DNA of 64,000 nt from JABGQS01 sp963666505 (GTDB taxonomy: Bacteria; Bacillota; Clostridia; Christensenellales; SZUA-584): assembly GCA_963666505.2 (NCBI GenBank), contig CAXXXL010000003.1:558001-622000 (forward strand). Direction: 5' to 3'. Below the pieces are notes generated by a model that was given only the letters and a program-made list of their open reading frames with translations, had not been told where the DNA came from and did no database searches. How positions within the stretch are numbered: the stretch's first letter is position 1; every line of letters begins with the position of its first letter. Made by a program: the position numbers and the translations under genes. This document shows positions 32,792 to 41,127 of this stretch, in pieces.

Positions 32792-33715
32792 ATGACAAAA
32801 GAATTAAGCTTCAAATCTTCGGACGGTACAGTTAACTTTGCGTATAAGTGGGAAGCAGAGCATCCAAGGGCAGTATTGCAGATAGCCCATGGCGCTGTGG
32901 AACATGCCAAAAGGTATGACAACTTTGCAAAGACTCTAGCAGCCGAAGGCATCAGCGTTTATGCAAATGATATCCGGGGACAGGGAAAGACGGAAGGCCG
33001 TGTTGAAAACATAGGCTATCTTTCTGATTCAAAAGGAGGCTTTTTACTGGCGGTTGAAGAACTGCACAAGCTTACGCAGATAATTAAAGAAGAGAATCCA
33101 GGACTGCCCGTATTCCTTTTGGGACACAGTATGGGCAGCCTTATGGCGAGAGTATATGCCTCTAGATACGGCAAAGATATTGCCGGGCTTATACTATCGG
33201 GAACAGGCAGGGTGAATCCGGTACTTATAGTGATTGTCCGTATCCTGGCGAAAATGCAGATGGTTCTTTTCGGGCGCAGAAAAAAATCTAAGTTGATGCA
33301 CTCGCTTATTTTCGGAACATTGAACAGGCCTTTCGAAGGCGATAAGGGATGTGAGTTTATAAGCGCCGACCAAGCTGTTATAGACAAATATGTTGCAGAC
33401 GAGATGTGCGGAAATACGATAACGGCAGAGTTTGCCTTCGAGATGCTTGGCGGCACAAAGCTGGCGGCAAAGAAAAAAACCTTTGCCGCAATACCGATGA
33501 AGCTGCCTGTGTTTATAGCTTCTGGTGAGTTTGACACAATGGGCGGCGGTAAACTGGCTGCAGTAAAGAAAGACGCTCGGGATTTTTCAACGCATGACGA
33601 TGTGACGTTTAAAATTTATAAAGGTATGCGCCACGAGATATTAAATGAAAAGGACAAACAGACGGTATATAATGATATATTATCATGGATGGATGAGCAT
33701 ATAAACGCCGTCTGA
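32792..33715 (+). CDS. Alpha/beta hydrolase, monoacylglycerol-lipase type
   Basis: A 307-residue serine hydrolase. The nucleophile elbow GHSMGS is near residue 110, an NDIRGQGKTEG segment near 57, and an Asp/His pair fits SGEFDTMGGG (about 250) and KGMRHEILNE (about 280). This is the hydrolase_4/lysophospholipase pattern, so a glycerolipid or ester substrate is likely. It has no signal peptide and should be cytosolic. The site before the ATG is poor. It sits divergent from glpP, and a monoglyceride substrate would supply glycerol, but the link is only contextual. Confidence 0.85.
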   Translation: MTKELSFKSSDGTVNFAYKWEAEHPRAVLQIAHGAVEHAKRYDNFAKTLAAEGISVYANDIRGQGKTEGRVENIGYLSDSKGGFLLAVEELHKLTQIIKEENPGLPVFLLGHSMGSLMARVYASRYGKDIAGLILSGTGRVNPVLIVIVRILAKMQMVLFGRRKKSKLMHSLIFGTLNRPFEGDKGCEFISADQAVIDKYVADEMCGNTITAEFAFEMLGGTKLAAKKKTFAAIPMKLPVFIASGEFDTMGGGKLAAVKKDARDFSTHDDVTFKIYKGMRHEILNEKDKQTVYNDILSWMDEHINAV

Positions 33716-33732
33716 TTTATATGATAAATAGA

Positions 33733-33762
33733 TTGGGAATTGCATTGACGATGTGATATAAT
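33733..33762 (+). promoter_or_regulatory. Promoter of the RsbV/RsbW/sigma module
   Basis: TTGGGA (33733-33738) and TATAAT (33757-33762) with an 18-base spacer and an extended TGA. I see no alternative sigma-B consensus with correct spacing. Confidence 0.5.
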
Positions 33763-33793
33763 GTTTCAATATGAGGTTTAGGGAGGAAAGCAT

Positions 33794-34114
33794 ATGCTTC
33801 TGGATGCTGGTTATGATGAGAAAAACCAAAGATGGGATGTCAACCTTTATGGAGAAGTGGACATTTATAATGCAGACAGCCTAAAAAACGAGCTGCATGC
33901 ATTGATAGCAGAGAAATCTGCGGATATGATTCTTGACTGCACTAATTTAAAGTATATTGATTCCACAGGTCTTGGTGTGCTTGTAAACGCACTTAAGAGA
34001 GTTAAGGGACAGGACAAGTCAATAAGGATAATAAATCTTAAACCATATATAGCAAAAATATTTACACTGACCGGACTTGACAAAATTTTCGTGATTGAGG
34101 TGAGCGAGCAGTGA
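33794..34114 (+). CDS. STAS-domain anti-sigma factor antagonist (RsbV-like)
   Basis: A 106-residue STAS protein. The regulatory serine is Ser57 in YIDSTGLGVLV, the position phosphorylated by RsbW/SpoIIAB kinases. When unphosphorylated it should bind the anti-sigma factor and free the sigma factor. GGGAGGAAAG precedes the ATG. The stop overlaps the GTG of the next gene by four bases. The order antagonist, anti-sigma, sigma is the same as in spoIIA and sigB operons. Confidence 0.93.
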   Translation: MLLDAGYDEKNQRWDVNLYGEVDIYNADSLKNELHALIAEKSADMILDCTNLKYIDSTGLGVLVNALKRVKGQDKSIRIINLKPYIAKIFTLTGLDKIFVIEVSEQ

Positions 34115-34476
34115 ACAAAGATAAAGTTTTTTTAAGCGTTCCTGCCAAGCCCGACTATATTCTGGCCGTAAGGCTGCTAGTTTCTGCCGTTGCCCAGCGT
34201 GCAGATTTTTCTTTTGATGAGATAGAAGATATGAAGGTTGCAAGTGCAGAGGCGTGTACGCTTCTTTTGGCTGAAAACCCGCAGGACATAGAAGTGACGA
34301 TAACTACAAGCGATAGCTTTTGCGTTGCTTTTAGTGCAAAACAGCCTGCCGGAAAGAGCGGCGATTCTGAAGATAACAGCGAGCTTAGCCAGTATCTGCT
34401 TGAAGCTCTGGTAGACAGGTGTGAGCTTGAGCGCAAAGATGATATGCTTACAAATATTATTATATATAAAGATTAG
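34111..34476 (+). CDS. Degenerate RsbW/SpoIIAB-like protein
   Basis: A 121-residue protein at the place where the anti-sigma kinase is expected. The N-terminal half aligns by pattern with SpoIIAB/RsbW (IEDMKVASAEACTLLL), but the catalytic Asn of the N box (normally EAxxNA) is replaced, there is no DxGxG motif, and the glycine-rich G2 box is missing. It probably keeps the fold but does not bind ATP, and may hold the sigma factor as a non-kinase anti-sigma or scaffold. The start is GTG, overlapping the STAS gene. An intact RsbW-like kinase is encoded just after the sigma gene. Confidence 0.75.
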   Translation: MNKDKVFLSVPAKPDYILAVRLLVSAVAQRADFSFDEIEDMKVASAEACTLLLAENPQDIEVTITTSDSFCVAFSAKQPAGKSGDSEDNSELSQYLLEALVDRCELERKDDMLTNIIIYKD

Positions 34477-34491
34477 GTTTTGGGGTCTGAA

Positions 34492-35235
34492 ATGCAGTAT
34501 GAGAACTTAAATGAACATGAGCTTTTTCAACTTTATGAAAAAGAAAAAAGCGATGTGATTAAAGAGTGCATTTTAAAAAAATATCTTTACATTGCAGAGA
34601 TTGTTGCAAAAAAATTCGTTGGACGTGGTGTGGAATATGACGACCTTTACCAGGTGGCTTCTTTAGCACTTGTAAAAGCGGTCGACAGGTTTGAGAACAT
34701 GCGAGGCGTCAAGTTCTCCAGCTTTGCGACGCCAACTCTTGTCGGTGAGATAAAGAACTATTTCAGGGACAAGACACGCATGATACGAATATCCCGTCGG
34801 GACAGCGAACTTATAAGAAAGATGGAAGATGCAAAAGAAGTATTGCAGAGGGAGCACGGAAGGAAAGTAAAGCCGGAAGACATAGCGAACTACCTTGGGA
34901 TAGAAGTTGAGCGTGTGCTGGAGCTTATGGAAACACAGAGCGCAGCATATGCGTCTTCACTGGATTCTGCGATATCTGACAGCGAAGACGTTAAGCTAAT
35001 GCGGATCATCGGGAAGACTGACGATGAGTTTGAGCGAGTTGAAAACAGGGATTTTATAAAGTACTGCATGGCACATTTAAACGATGTTGAAAAACAATTG
35101 GTTAAATACAGATACGTATATGAAAAGAGCCAAAGGGAAGTTGCTATAAAGCTCGGGGTCTCTCAGATGTACGTTTCCAGAGTCGAAAGAAAAATATTAG
35201 AGAAATTACGCAATATCTATCAAAATCAGGTTTAA
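34492..35235 (+). CDS. SigB-type (SigB/F/G group) RNA polymerase sigma factor
   Basis: A 247-residue group 3 sigma factor. Region 2 contains GRGVEYDDLYQVASLALVKAVDRF, region 3 the FRDKTRMIRISRRDSEL segment, and region 4 ends with a helix-turn-helix GVSQMYVSRVERKILEKLR. The SQMYVSR motif resembles SigB more than SigF, so a stress or envelope regulon is likelier than forespore control. The ATG at 34492, after GGGGTC, is preferred over a TTG at 34480. It follows the STAS and degenerate RsbW genes in one operon. Confidence 0.88.
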   Translation: MQYENLNEHELFQLYEKEKSDVIKECILKKYLYIAEIVAKKFVGRGVEYDDLYQVASLALVKAVDRFENMRGVKFSSFATPTLVGEIKNYFRDKTRMIRISRRDSELIRKMEDAKEVLQREHGRKVKPEDIANYLGIEVERVLELMETQSAAYASSLDSAISDSEDVKLMRIIGKTDDEFERVENRDFIKYCMAHLNDVEKQLVKYRYVYEKSQREVAIKLGVSQMYVSRVERKILEKLRNIYQNQV

Positions 35236-35331
35236 CTTCTAACAAAGCTGGGTATATTAATATTGAGTAGCAGTAATGCTGCGTTATAACGGCTTTTAAT
35301 GCCATACAAAATTTATGGATTTGGTGTTTGA

Positions 35332-35748
35332 ATGAAAATGGACTATATAAGAGAATATATATTGACAGAAATTGAAGATATCAAAATTGCTGTAAACGGC
35401 GTTATGGACGGTATTGAGAAATTCCTTACGCTGAGCGATGCGAGAAAATATGAGATTAAACTTGTGATGAACGAGCTTTTAGTCAATTGTTTCGACCACG
35501 CAAAGCCAAAAGGCAAGCAGACGGTTGTACTCAGCGTTTTTGCCAAGGAAGATAAAGTCAGGATTAGTGTAAAGGACAACGGACAGGGATTCGAGTATGA
35601 ATATACCCACAAGAGCCTAAAAGAACCGATAGACGAAAGAAGGCTTTATGCCGAGGGCGGCAGGGGATTGATGCTTGTGGATGCTTTCTGTGATACGGTA
35701 AAATATTTCGGAAACGGCAACTCAGTAGAGGTGAATATAGCTTTATAA
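35332..35748 (+). CDS. RsbW-like anti-sigma factor / serine kinase
   Basis: A 138-residue GHKL ATPase with all ATP-binding motifs: N box MNELLVNCFDH, G1 DNGQGF and G2 EGGRGLML. It should phosphorylate the STAS protein and bind the sigma factor encoded just upstream, i.e. do the work that the degenerate RsbW cannot. It lies 96 bases behind the sigma gene with no terminator between, so it is probably in the same operon. The Shine-Dalgarno site is weak. A cyclic adenylate-type or histidine-kinase role is less likely because there is no other domain. Confidence 0.85.
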   Translation: MKMDYIREYILTEIEDIKIAVNGVMDGIEKFLTLSDARKYEIKLVMNELLVNCFDHAKPKGKQTVVLSVFAKEDKVRISVKDNGQGFEYEYTHKSLKEPIDERRLYAEGGRGLMLVDAFCDTVKYFGNGNSVEVNIAL

Positions 35749-35775
35749 AAGTTTTTATACAGTTAATCATTTTAA

Positions 35776-35827
35776 CCTTTATAGATAATCAGAGTTAAAC
35801 TCTATTATTTATAAAGGATTTTTTTTT
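35776..35827 (+). terminator. Terminator of the sigma-factor operon
   Basis: A long stem, CCTTTAT...ATAAAGG (35776-35817), with an inner AGAGT/ACTCT hairpin, ends in nine T residues. Confidence 0.88.
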
Positions 35828-35874
35828 AAAACGGAGAAGTAATATAGTGTCCGAGTTAGCGAAAAGGGGAAGAC

Positions 35875-37053
35875 ATGGAGACAAGGCGAAGACCAAAATT
35901 AAGATTCTTTATTATATTGGCACTTATTATAGCTGCTGTTGTGGTGACTACTGTGTTTATTATACAGAGCAAACAGCTTGTCAGCGTCGAATGGGCAAGT
36001 ACAGAGTTTACTGCGAAGTATGACGTTCTGGTAGTGAGAGACGAAGTCGTGTATCAGGCAAAAAACTATGGGAAGACTAGCTTTATTGCAGAAGAAGGCG
36101 AATACGTTCAGATAGGCGACCCTATCGTTGAAGTATATGAATGGGGATATAACGAGTCTACATATTCAGAATTGCTGGACCTTCAGAAAACTATACTTGA
36201 ATATGAAGCGAACGTCATAAGAGAAGGTATAATAGACGAACAGTTAAATGATATTAATGCAAGGATAGACGAAAAGGTACAGGAGATAAGCCTTGCGGTG
36301 CGCTCAAAGGCAAGCACAGACCTTCTTCCGGTGGAGAGGGAGATGAGGCAGCTATTAGAAGAGCGCAGTATGTATCTTCGAAACGTCATGCCGGATGTTC
36401 AGCTTACCGACTACTTGAAGCAGGAACAGGGGCTTTTAGAGCTTATCGCAGGTTGGAGACAGTCTATAACCGCAAACGAAGCGGGAAGAGTAAGCTTCTA
36501 TTTTGACGGGAACGAAGCGTTGATGAGTAAAGACAACCTCGGTAAATTTACCAAGAGCATGATTGAAGAGGTAACGGCCGGAAAAACTGTTGAAGTCAGC
36601 AGCGATGATCAGGGCTATACGCCGCTTTACAGGGTTGTAAACGAGAACGAATGGTATGTTGTGATGTATTCGGACGAGGAGATACCGGAGCTTTACGTGG
36701 GTAACGTTTTCTCTGTGATTTTTGAAGATTACCTCGATTCGCAGCAGACAGGAATCGTATATGAAAAGACAATACTTGAAAATAATGACGGGTTTGTGTA
36801 TACTATACTGATAAGAGACCCTATTGGTCCCCTTCTGGGGGAAAGACGTGTCACTGCGAAGCTTTACAACGTCCAGGAAGGCATGAGAGTGCCTGCATAC
36901 TGTGTAAAATCTACAGATGAAGTAAAGTATGTTGTAACAGCAGATGGGCAAAAGGTTCCAGTGTATATCATCGCACAAGACGGGGATTATGTTTTTATAA
37001 ATACATACGCTGACCAGGCTTCACTGGAAATCGGTCAGCAGCTTAGGAAATGA
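35875..37053 (+). CDS. HlyD-like membrane-anchored protein
   Basis: A 392-residue protein. A basic N-terminus and one membrane helix (about 10-30) are followed by a biotinyl/lipoyl-like half-motif (FIAEEGEYVQIGDPIVEVYE near 73), a helical coiled region (about 95-190), the second half (about 205 onward), and a beta-rich C-terminal part. This layout is that of HlyD/periplasmic-adaptor proteins, though no transporter is adjacent. In Clostridia such a gene often precedes yggS and sepF, as here, so a role at the division site or in the envelope is more plausible than efflux. The ATG follows AAAAGGGGAAGAC. Confidence 0.75.
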   Translation: METRRRPKLRFFIILALIIAAVVVTTVFIIQSKQLVSVEWASTEFTAKYDVLVVRDEVVYQAKNYGKTSFIAEEGEYVQIGDPIVEVYEWGYNESTYSELLDLQKTILEYEANVIREGIIDEQLNDINARIDEKVQEISLAVRSKASTDLLPVEREMRQLLEERSMYLRNVMPDVQLTDYLKQEQGLLELIAGWRQSITANEAGRVSFYFDGNEALMSKDNLGKFTKSMIEEVTAGKTVEVSSDDQGYTPLYRVVNENEWYVVMYSDEEIPELYVGNVFSVIFEDYLDSQQTGIVYEKTILENNDGFVYTILIRDPIGPLLGERRVTAKLYNVQEGMRVPAYCVKSTDEVKYVVTADGQKVPVYIIAQDGDYVFINTYADQASLEIGQQLRK

Positions 37054-37068
37054 TATAAAGTTTTTAAT

Positions 37069-37749
37069 ATGAGCATAGAACAAAACATAGAAATCATTAA
37101 AGAGAGGGTTGATAAAAGCGCTAAAGAGTCCGCAAGAACACTAGACGACATTACTATTGTAGCAGTTAGCAAAACAGTGAGCGCCGAGGCTGTTGTACAG
37201 GCAAAAAATGCCGGCATGAAGCATTTCGGCGAAAACCGTGTCCAGGAGTTTCTTAAAAAACGTGAGGTAATAGGAGACGATGTATTCTGGCACATCATTG
37301 GACCGCTGCAGAGTAACAAAGTAAAGTATATCCTTGAAGGAGTTACTTTACTTCATTCACTGGACAGGTTGTCTTTGGCAGAAGAGATCGAAAAACAGTG
37401 CGAGAAAAAGAACACTGCTATCGATGCGCTGGTACAGGTGAACATAGCCAAAGAGCCGACTAAGTCGGGTGTGTTTGAGGAAGACCTTGAAATTTTTCTT
37501 GAGAAGCTTTCTGTTTTGAGGAACGTACGGGTAAAAGGACTGATGGCCATTCCGCCGTTTGTCGTTCATCCGGACGATAACAGAGAGTACTTTGCAAGGA
37601 TGAGAGCACTATATGAGCGATTCAAGAGTTCTTCAGACAGATTCGAATTCCTGTCTATGGGCATGTCGGGTGACTTTGAGGCAGCTATAAAAGAAGGTGC
37701 TAATATGGTTAGGATTGGAACTGCCGTGTTTGGTGCGAGGTCATATTAA
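37069..37749 (+). CDS. YggS-family pyridoxal-phosphate homeostasis protein
   Basis: A 226-residue PLP-binding TIM-barrel protein (YggS/YlmE/PLPBP). The Schiff-base Lys is in VAVSKT near residue 35; FGENRVQEFLKK, WHIIGPLQSNKVKY, and a C-terminal LSMGMSGDFEAAIKEGANMVRIGTA block (quoted in part) are typical. It buffers PLP and influences amino-acid pools and has no known enzymatic reaction. It lies 15 bases after the HlyD-like gene and directly precedes sepF, the usual Gram-positive order. Confidence 0.95.
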   Translation: MSIEQNIEIIKERVDKSAKESARTLDDITIVAVSKTVSAEAVVQAKNAGMKHFGENRVQEFLKKREVIGDDVFWHIIGPLQSNKVKYILEGVTLLHSLDRLSLAEEIEKQCEKKNTAIDALVQVNIAKEPTKSGVFEEDLEIFLEKLSVLRNVRVKGLMAIPPFVVHPDDNREYFARMRALYERFKSSSDRFEFLSMGMSGDFEAAIKEGANMVRIGTAVFGARSY

Positions 37750-37768
37750 AATTTTAGGGGGTTTCAAT

Positions 37769-38227
37769 ATGTCATCAAAAGGTTTGTTTAACCGTATCTT
37801 GGATGCGGTCGGTCTGGAAGAAGAGGAGTACGAGTTCGAAGAGGATGAGATCATGGATGAACAAGACAACTTCTATGAGGAAGAACTCGAGCAGGAGGAA
37901 ACAAGGGCTTCTAAGAGAAGGCCCAGCAAGGTGACTCCGCTGCCGTCATCGAACGGTAAAATGAAGATGCTGGTTTTTCAGCCAAGCAGCTATGAAGAAG
38001 CGGAATGCATCATCGACAATCTCAAGGCAAGAAAGCCTGTCATTATGAACCTTGACGAACTTGAGCTTGAGCTTGGACAGAGGATACTCGACTTTGTAGG
38101 CGGAGCGGTCTATTCGCTAAACGGCGATATCAAAAAGGTTGCAAGGAGCATATTTGTAGTAGCTCCGTCGAACGTTGATGTTGCCCAGAATATCGACACC
38201 GGAACAAGAGAAGGATTTTATAGATAA
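37769..38227 (+). CDS. sepF: Cell division protein SepF
   Basis: A 152-residue SepF, which binds FtsZ and anchors the Z ring to the membrane. The N-terminal amphipathic helix (MSSKGLFNRILDAVGL) is the membrane anchor, a long acidic linker (about 17-60) follows, and the globular domain (about 70-150) includes VFQPSSYEEAECIID and VIMNLDELELELGQRILDFVGGA-type sequence. AGGGGG precedes the ATG at 37769; longer in-frame readings run into yggS. It sits between yggS and divIVA as usual, although ylmG and ylmH are missing. Confidence 0.94.
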   Translation: MSSKGLFNRILDAVGLEEEEYEFEEDEIMDEQDNFYEEELEQEETRASKRRPSKVTPLPSSNGKMKMLVFQPSSYEEAECIIDNLKARKPVIMNLDELELELGQRILDFVGGAVYSLNGDIKKVARSIFVVAPSNVDVAQNIDTGTREGFYR

Positions 38228-38240
38228 TGATGTTATTTTG

Positions 38241-38267
38241 CATGCCGCTAAGTTGCTTAGCGGCATG
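38241..38267 (+). repeat. Perfect 12-bp hairpin after sepF
   Basis: CATGCCGCTAAG and CTTAGCGGCATG flank a 3-base loop between sepF and divIVA. There is no adjacent T-run (a short TTTTT lies 14 bases on), so it may be an inefficient terminator or an mRNA-processing/stability hairpin. Confidence 0.55.
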
Positions 38268-38353
38268 TAGTGTATTATCCGTTTTTAACCGGCGGTATCA
38301 AGTAAAATGCAAGCCCGGTCTTTTTTGGTGGTTTGCGTGAAAGGGGAATAAAG

Positions 38354-39556
38354 ATGTCTTTAACAACGAAAGACATATTGGAAAAGACGTTTAAACGTTC
38401 TTTTAAGGGATATGACGAAGATGAAGTCGATAAGTTCCTTGATGAAGTCATTGATGAGTTCAAAGCGTTAAAAGCTGAGAACGATGCACTTAAAAAAGAT
38501 TTTAAAGCAGTAAAAGAGCTTGAAAACAACATTAAAAACACCGAAGAGACAATTATGAACACTCTCGTTTCGGCGCAGAAGTCTTCCGAACGACTGTTGA
38601 GAGAAGCTGCAAGAAAAGCGGAACTGCTTATTGATAATGCGGAAAACACTGCGAAGCAGAAGACGGAGCAGACTACAAAAGACCTTGTCGAAATGGAAAG
38701 AAAACTGGCCGCCATAAAACAGAGCGCAAAGAACTTTGCTATTAGTTTTTCTGAAATGATGAACGCCCAGGCGGTTACTTTCGAGAAAACTTACCAGAGC
38801 TATTTCGGCGATATGGACGCTTATTCAAGCAGCGGTATAAACGTTGAAGCTCTTGAAAAGCTGAACAGCAGTATTGCGGGCGATATCGGTAAACTTGTGG
38901 GTGCGACTGAGAAGCAAGGCGAGCTATTCGAAGAAGTTGAGCCGCTAACAATCGACGAGCAGGAAGAGAAGATAAATCAACTGGAAATAGAATGGGAAGA
39001 TAAAAACGCAGAGCCGGAAGAAGCGCAGGTCGAACCCGAAGCTGAAGCAGAGCCGGAAGAAGCGCAGGTCGAACCCGAAGCTGAAGCAGAGCCGGAAGAA
39101 GCGCAGGTCGAACCCGAAGCTGAAGCAAAGCCGGAAGAAGCGCAGGTCGAACCCGAAGCTGAAGCAGAGCCAGAAGAAGCGCAGGCTGAACCCGAAGCTG
39201 AAGCAGAGCCGGAAGAAGCGCAGGTTGAACCTGAAACTGAACCGGGAGAGCCGGAGAAGACAGAACCTGTTGACGAGATAGTTAAGGATGAACCGGCAGT
39301 TCCTTTAGAACCTGTGGAAGACATCGGAGAGCAGAAAGAGAAGCTTGATTCTATGCCGCTGAACGAAATAAACAAGGCGCTGACGGACATGGAAGATAAG
39401 GACGATGCCGAGGAACCGGAAAAAACCAAGTATGACGATTATTCGTGGCTTTACGGGGACGATGACAGCAGCAATGGGGATGATTCAGGGCTGTCGATCA
39501 AAGATCCTGAAAAGAGTCAAGAGCTGAAGAATTTAATTGACGACGTCATTGAATAA
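38354..39556 (+). CDS. DivIVA-domain protein with tandem repeats
   Basis: About 400 residues. The N-terminal DivIVA domain (TTKDILEKTFKRSFKGYDEDEVDKFLDEV) binds curved membrane, and a coiled coil runs to about residue 130. The region 220-297 is six tandem copies of a 13-residue Glu/Pro/Ala unit (EPEEAQVEPEAEA), then an acidic tail. ATG at 38354 follows AAAGGGGAATAA. DivIVA proteins organise poles and septa; with MinE also present here, this one may act in septum or envelope positioning rather than Min tethering. The repeat makes it far longer than typical DivIVA (about 165-230). Confidence 0.9.
   Translation: MSLTTKDILEKTFKRSFKGYDEDEVDKFLDEVIDEFKALKAENDALKKDFKAVKELENNIKNTEETIMNTLVSAQKSSERLLREAARKAELLIDNAENTAKQKTEQTTKDLVEMERKLAAIKQSAKNFAISFSEMMNAQAVTFEKTYQSYFGDMDAYSSSGINVEALEKLNSSIAGDIGKLVGATEKQGELFEEVEPLTIDEQEEKINQLEIEWEDKNAEPEEAQVEPEAEAEPEEAQVEPEAEAEPEEAQVEPEAEAKPEEAQVEPEAEAEPEEAQAEPEAEAEPEEAQVEPETEPGEPEKTEPVDEIVKDEPAVPLEPVEDIGEQKEKLDSMPLNEINKALTDMEDKDDAEEPEKTKYDDYSWLYGDDDSSNGDDSGLSIKDPEKSQELKNLIDDVIE
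39011..39244 (+). repeat. Six tandem 39-bp repeats within divIVA
   Basis: Six copies of a 39-base unit encode EPEEAQVEPEAEA-type 13-mers; the first three are identical in protein, and later ones have single changes (Lys for Glu, Ala for Val, ETEP ending). Because 39 is a multiple of 3, copy number can change without a frameshift. Confidence 0.93.
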
Positions 39557-39574
39557 GCCAAATAAATAAAGACG

Positions 39575-39612
39575 CAGGCCTGAATGGATATTCATTCGGG
39601 CTGTTTGTGTTT
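39575..39612 (+). terminator. Terminator after divIVA
   Basis: CAGGCCTGAATG pairs with CATTCGGGCTG (one bulge, one G-U) and is followed by TTTGTGTTT. Confidence 0.7.
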
Positions 39613-39728
39613 CTCCAGTTCATTCAAGCATAGCCTTGCGTGTTTAAATTAATAAAGCAGATGAAAACCGATTAAGGCTTTGTTTATATATATATTTAAC
39701 TCTTTTTTAATGGCTATAATTACCACAT

Positions 39729-39737
39729 TGTTATAAT
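39729..39737 (+). promoter_or_regulatory. Possible extended -10 promoter of the glycosyltransferase gene
   Basis: TGTTATAAT at 39729-39737 is an extended -10 without a good -35, about 65 bases before the start codon, in very A/T-rich DNA. Confidence 0.35.
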
Positions 39738-39802
39738 ATAATGTAATGATTTATATTTAAAATATTTATCAGAACGATTTTGAAGGGACGGTGAGAGCTC
39801 AG

Positions 39803-40969
39803 ATGAAAATGACGGTTGGCCTTTTTAATGAATCCTTTCCGCCTATTTTAGACGGAGTTGCCAATGTCGTTAAGAACTATGCATACTGGATAAATAAAAA
39901 AAGAGGGCAGAGCATAGTCGTTACACCAAAGTATCCAAAAGCTGTGGACGATTATTCGTTTGAGGTAAGCAGATACCTCTCCATGAAAGTGCCGACACGA
40001 AGGGAGTACAGATTCGGGCTGCCGATACTCGATTCTGTTTTATGGAGAAAGCTCAAGAAGACAAACTTCGACGTTGTGCACGCTCACAGCCCTTTCGGAG
40101 CAGGACTTGCCGCAAAGCAGATTGCCAAGATACAGAAGATACCCGTTGTTGCTACATTCCATACAAAATACAGGGACGATTTCCTGGCATCGCTTAAATC
40201 TGAAAAAATAGTCAACGCAGTTGTGCAGAGGATAGTTGGGTTTTATGATTCGGTCGATGAAGTCTGGACCGTGAATGAGGCTTCTGCACAAACGCTGAGA
40301 GAATACGGATATAGCGGAGAATGTCGCATAATGGAGAACGGCTGTGATATAAGTAAGCAGTATCCCTCGCCAAAGAATGATGAAGAAGTAAACGTAAAGT
40401 ATAACATCGGCAGCAGTGTTCCGCTGTTTTTGTTCGTCGGCCAGCACATCTGGCAGAAGAACTTAAGGCTTGTTATTGAGGCGCTTAAGGAATTAAAAGA
40501 TGGTGGCGCAAAATTCCATATGATGTTTGTAGGAGACGGGCCAAACCGCAAAGAGATGGAAAATATGGTGGCGGATTTCGGACTGAAAGAGCATGTGATA
40601 TTTACAGGGAAGATTTATGACAGGAATACCCTTTCAAAGATATATCTTAGAAGCAGTGCTCTATTATTTCCATCGCTGTATGATATGAATTCTCTTGTGA
40701 AGATTGAAGCTGCAGCGTGCGGGTGCCCTACTGTTTTTGTTAAGGGTTCTAATACTGCAAATCACATAAACGAAAAAAATGGATTTCTTATCGAGAACAA
40801 TGCAAAAGACCTTGCAGCAGTGGCAAAGTTTATAATAGAAAACAGAGAAACGGCAAAACTTATCGGAGAATATGCAAGAGAGACGGTTTACCGAAGCTGG
40901 GAAGATGCTGTTAATATTGCGGTAGAAAGATATAGGTATCTCATAGACTCTAAGAAAAAACAACTATAA
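39803..40969 (+). CDS. Glycosyltransferase, GT4 family
   Basis: About 388 residues with a GT-B fold. It opens MTVGLFNESFPPILDGVANVV (quoted in part), the acceptor side of GT4 enzymes acting on diacylglycerol, has HAHSPFGAGLAAK near 95, a FVGDGPNRKEM donor-side stretch near 245 and the FPSLYDMNSLVKIEAAACGCPTV catalytic block near 290 (the usual E-x7-E is altered to xxNSLVKIEA). It likely makes glycolipid from a nucleotide sugar. The ATG at 39803 is one option; a GTG at 39791 is another. A flippase-like membrane protein follows 158 bases later, consistent with glycolipid or LTA-anchor synthesis. Confidence 0.85.
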   Translation: MKMTVGLFNESFPPILDGVANVVKNYAYWINKKRGQSIVVTPKYPKAVDDYSFEVSRYLSMKVPTRREYRFGLPILDSVLWRKLKKTNFDVVHAHSPFGAGLAAKQIAKIQKIPVVATFHTKYRDDFLASLKSEKIVNAVVQRIVGFYDSVDEVWTVNEASAQTLREYGYSGECRIMENGCDISKQYPSPKNDEEVNVKYNIGSSVPLFLFVGQHIWQKNLRLVIEALKELKDGGAKFHMMFVGDGPNRKEMENMVADFGLKEHVIFTGKIYDRNTLSKIYLRSSALLFPSLYDMNSLVKIEAAACGCPTVFVKGSNTANHINEKNGFLIENNAKDLAAVAKFIIENRETAKLIGEYARETVYRSWEDAVNIAVERYRYLIDSKKKQL

Positions 40970-41127
40970 ACGATGAATTATAATGGATTTAAATGAGTGA
41001 TAAGGTAAGCTAACATTTTTGTAAGCATTACTAGGGTTTTCTTGCAAAAGACCACGAAAACTGATATCCTTGATTACTCTGGCAGACCATATAGTTGCAG
41101 AACTTTTTGATGTATTTGAGAGGCGAG

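Noticed and set aside
33794..35235. The STAS/RsbW/sigma cluster as spoIIAA-spoIIAB-spoIIAC
   Set aside because: The middle protein lacks the SpoIIAB ATP motifs and the sigma C-terminus (SQMYVSR) looks like SigB, not SigF.
39011..39244. Possible CRISPR-like array
   Set aside because: The repeats are contiguous without spacers and lie in frame inside a coding region.
38977..39429. A Ser/Ala/Gly-rich open frame on the minus strand across the divIVA repeats
   Set aside because: It is the mirror of the 39-bp repeat array; the plus-strand DivIVA frame has a start, binding site and domain.
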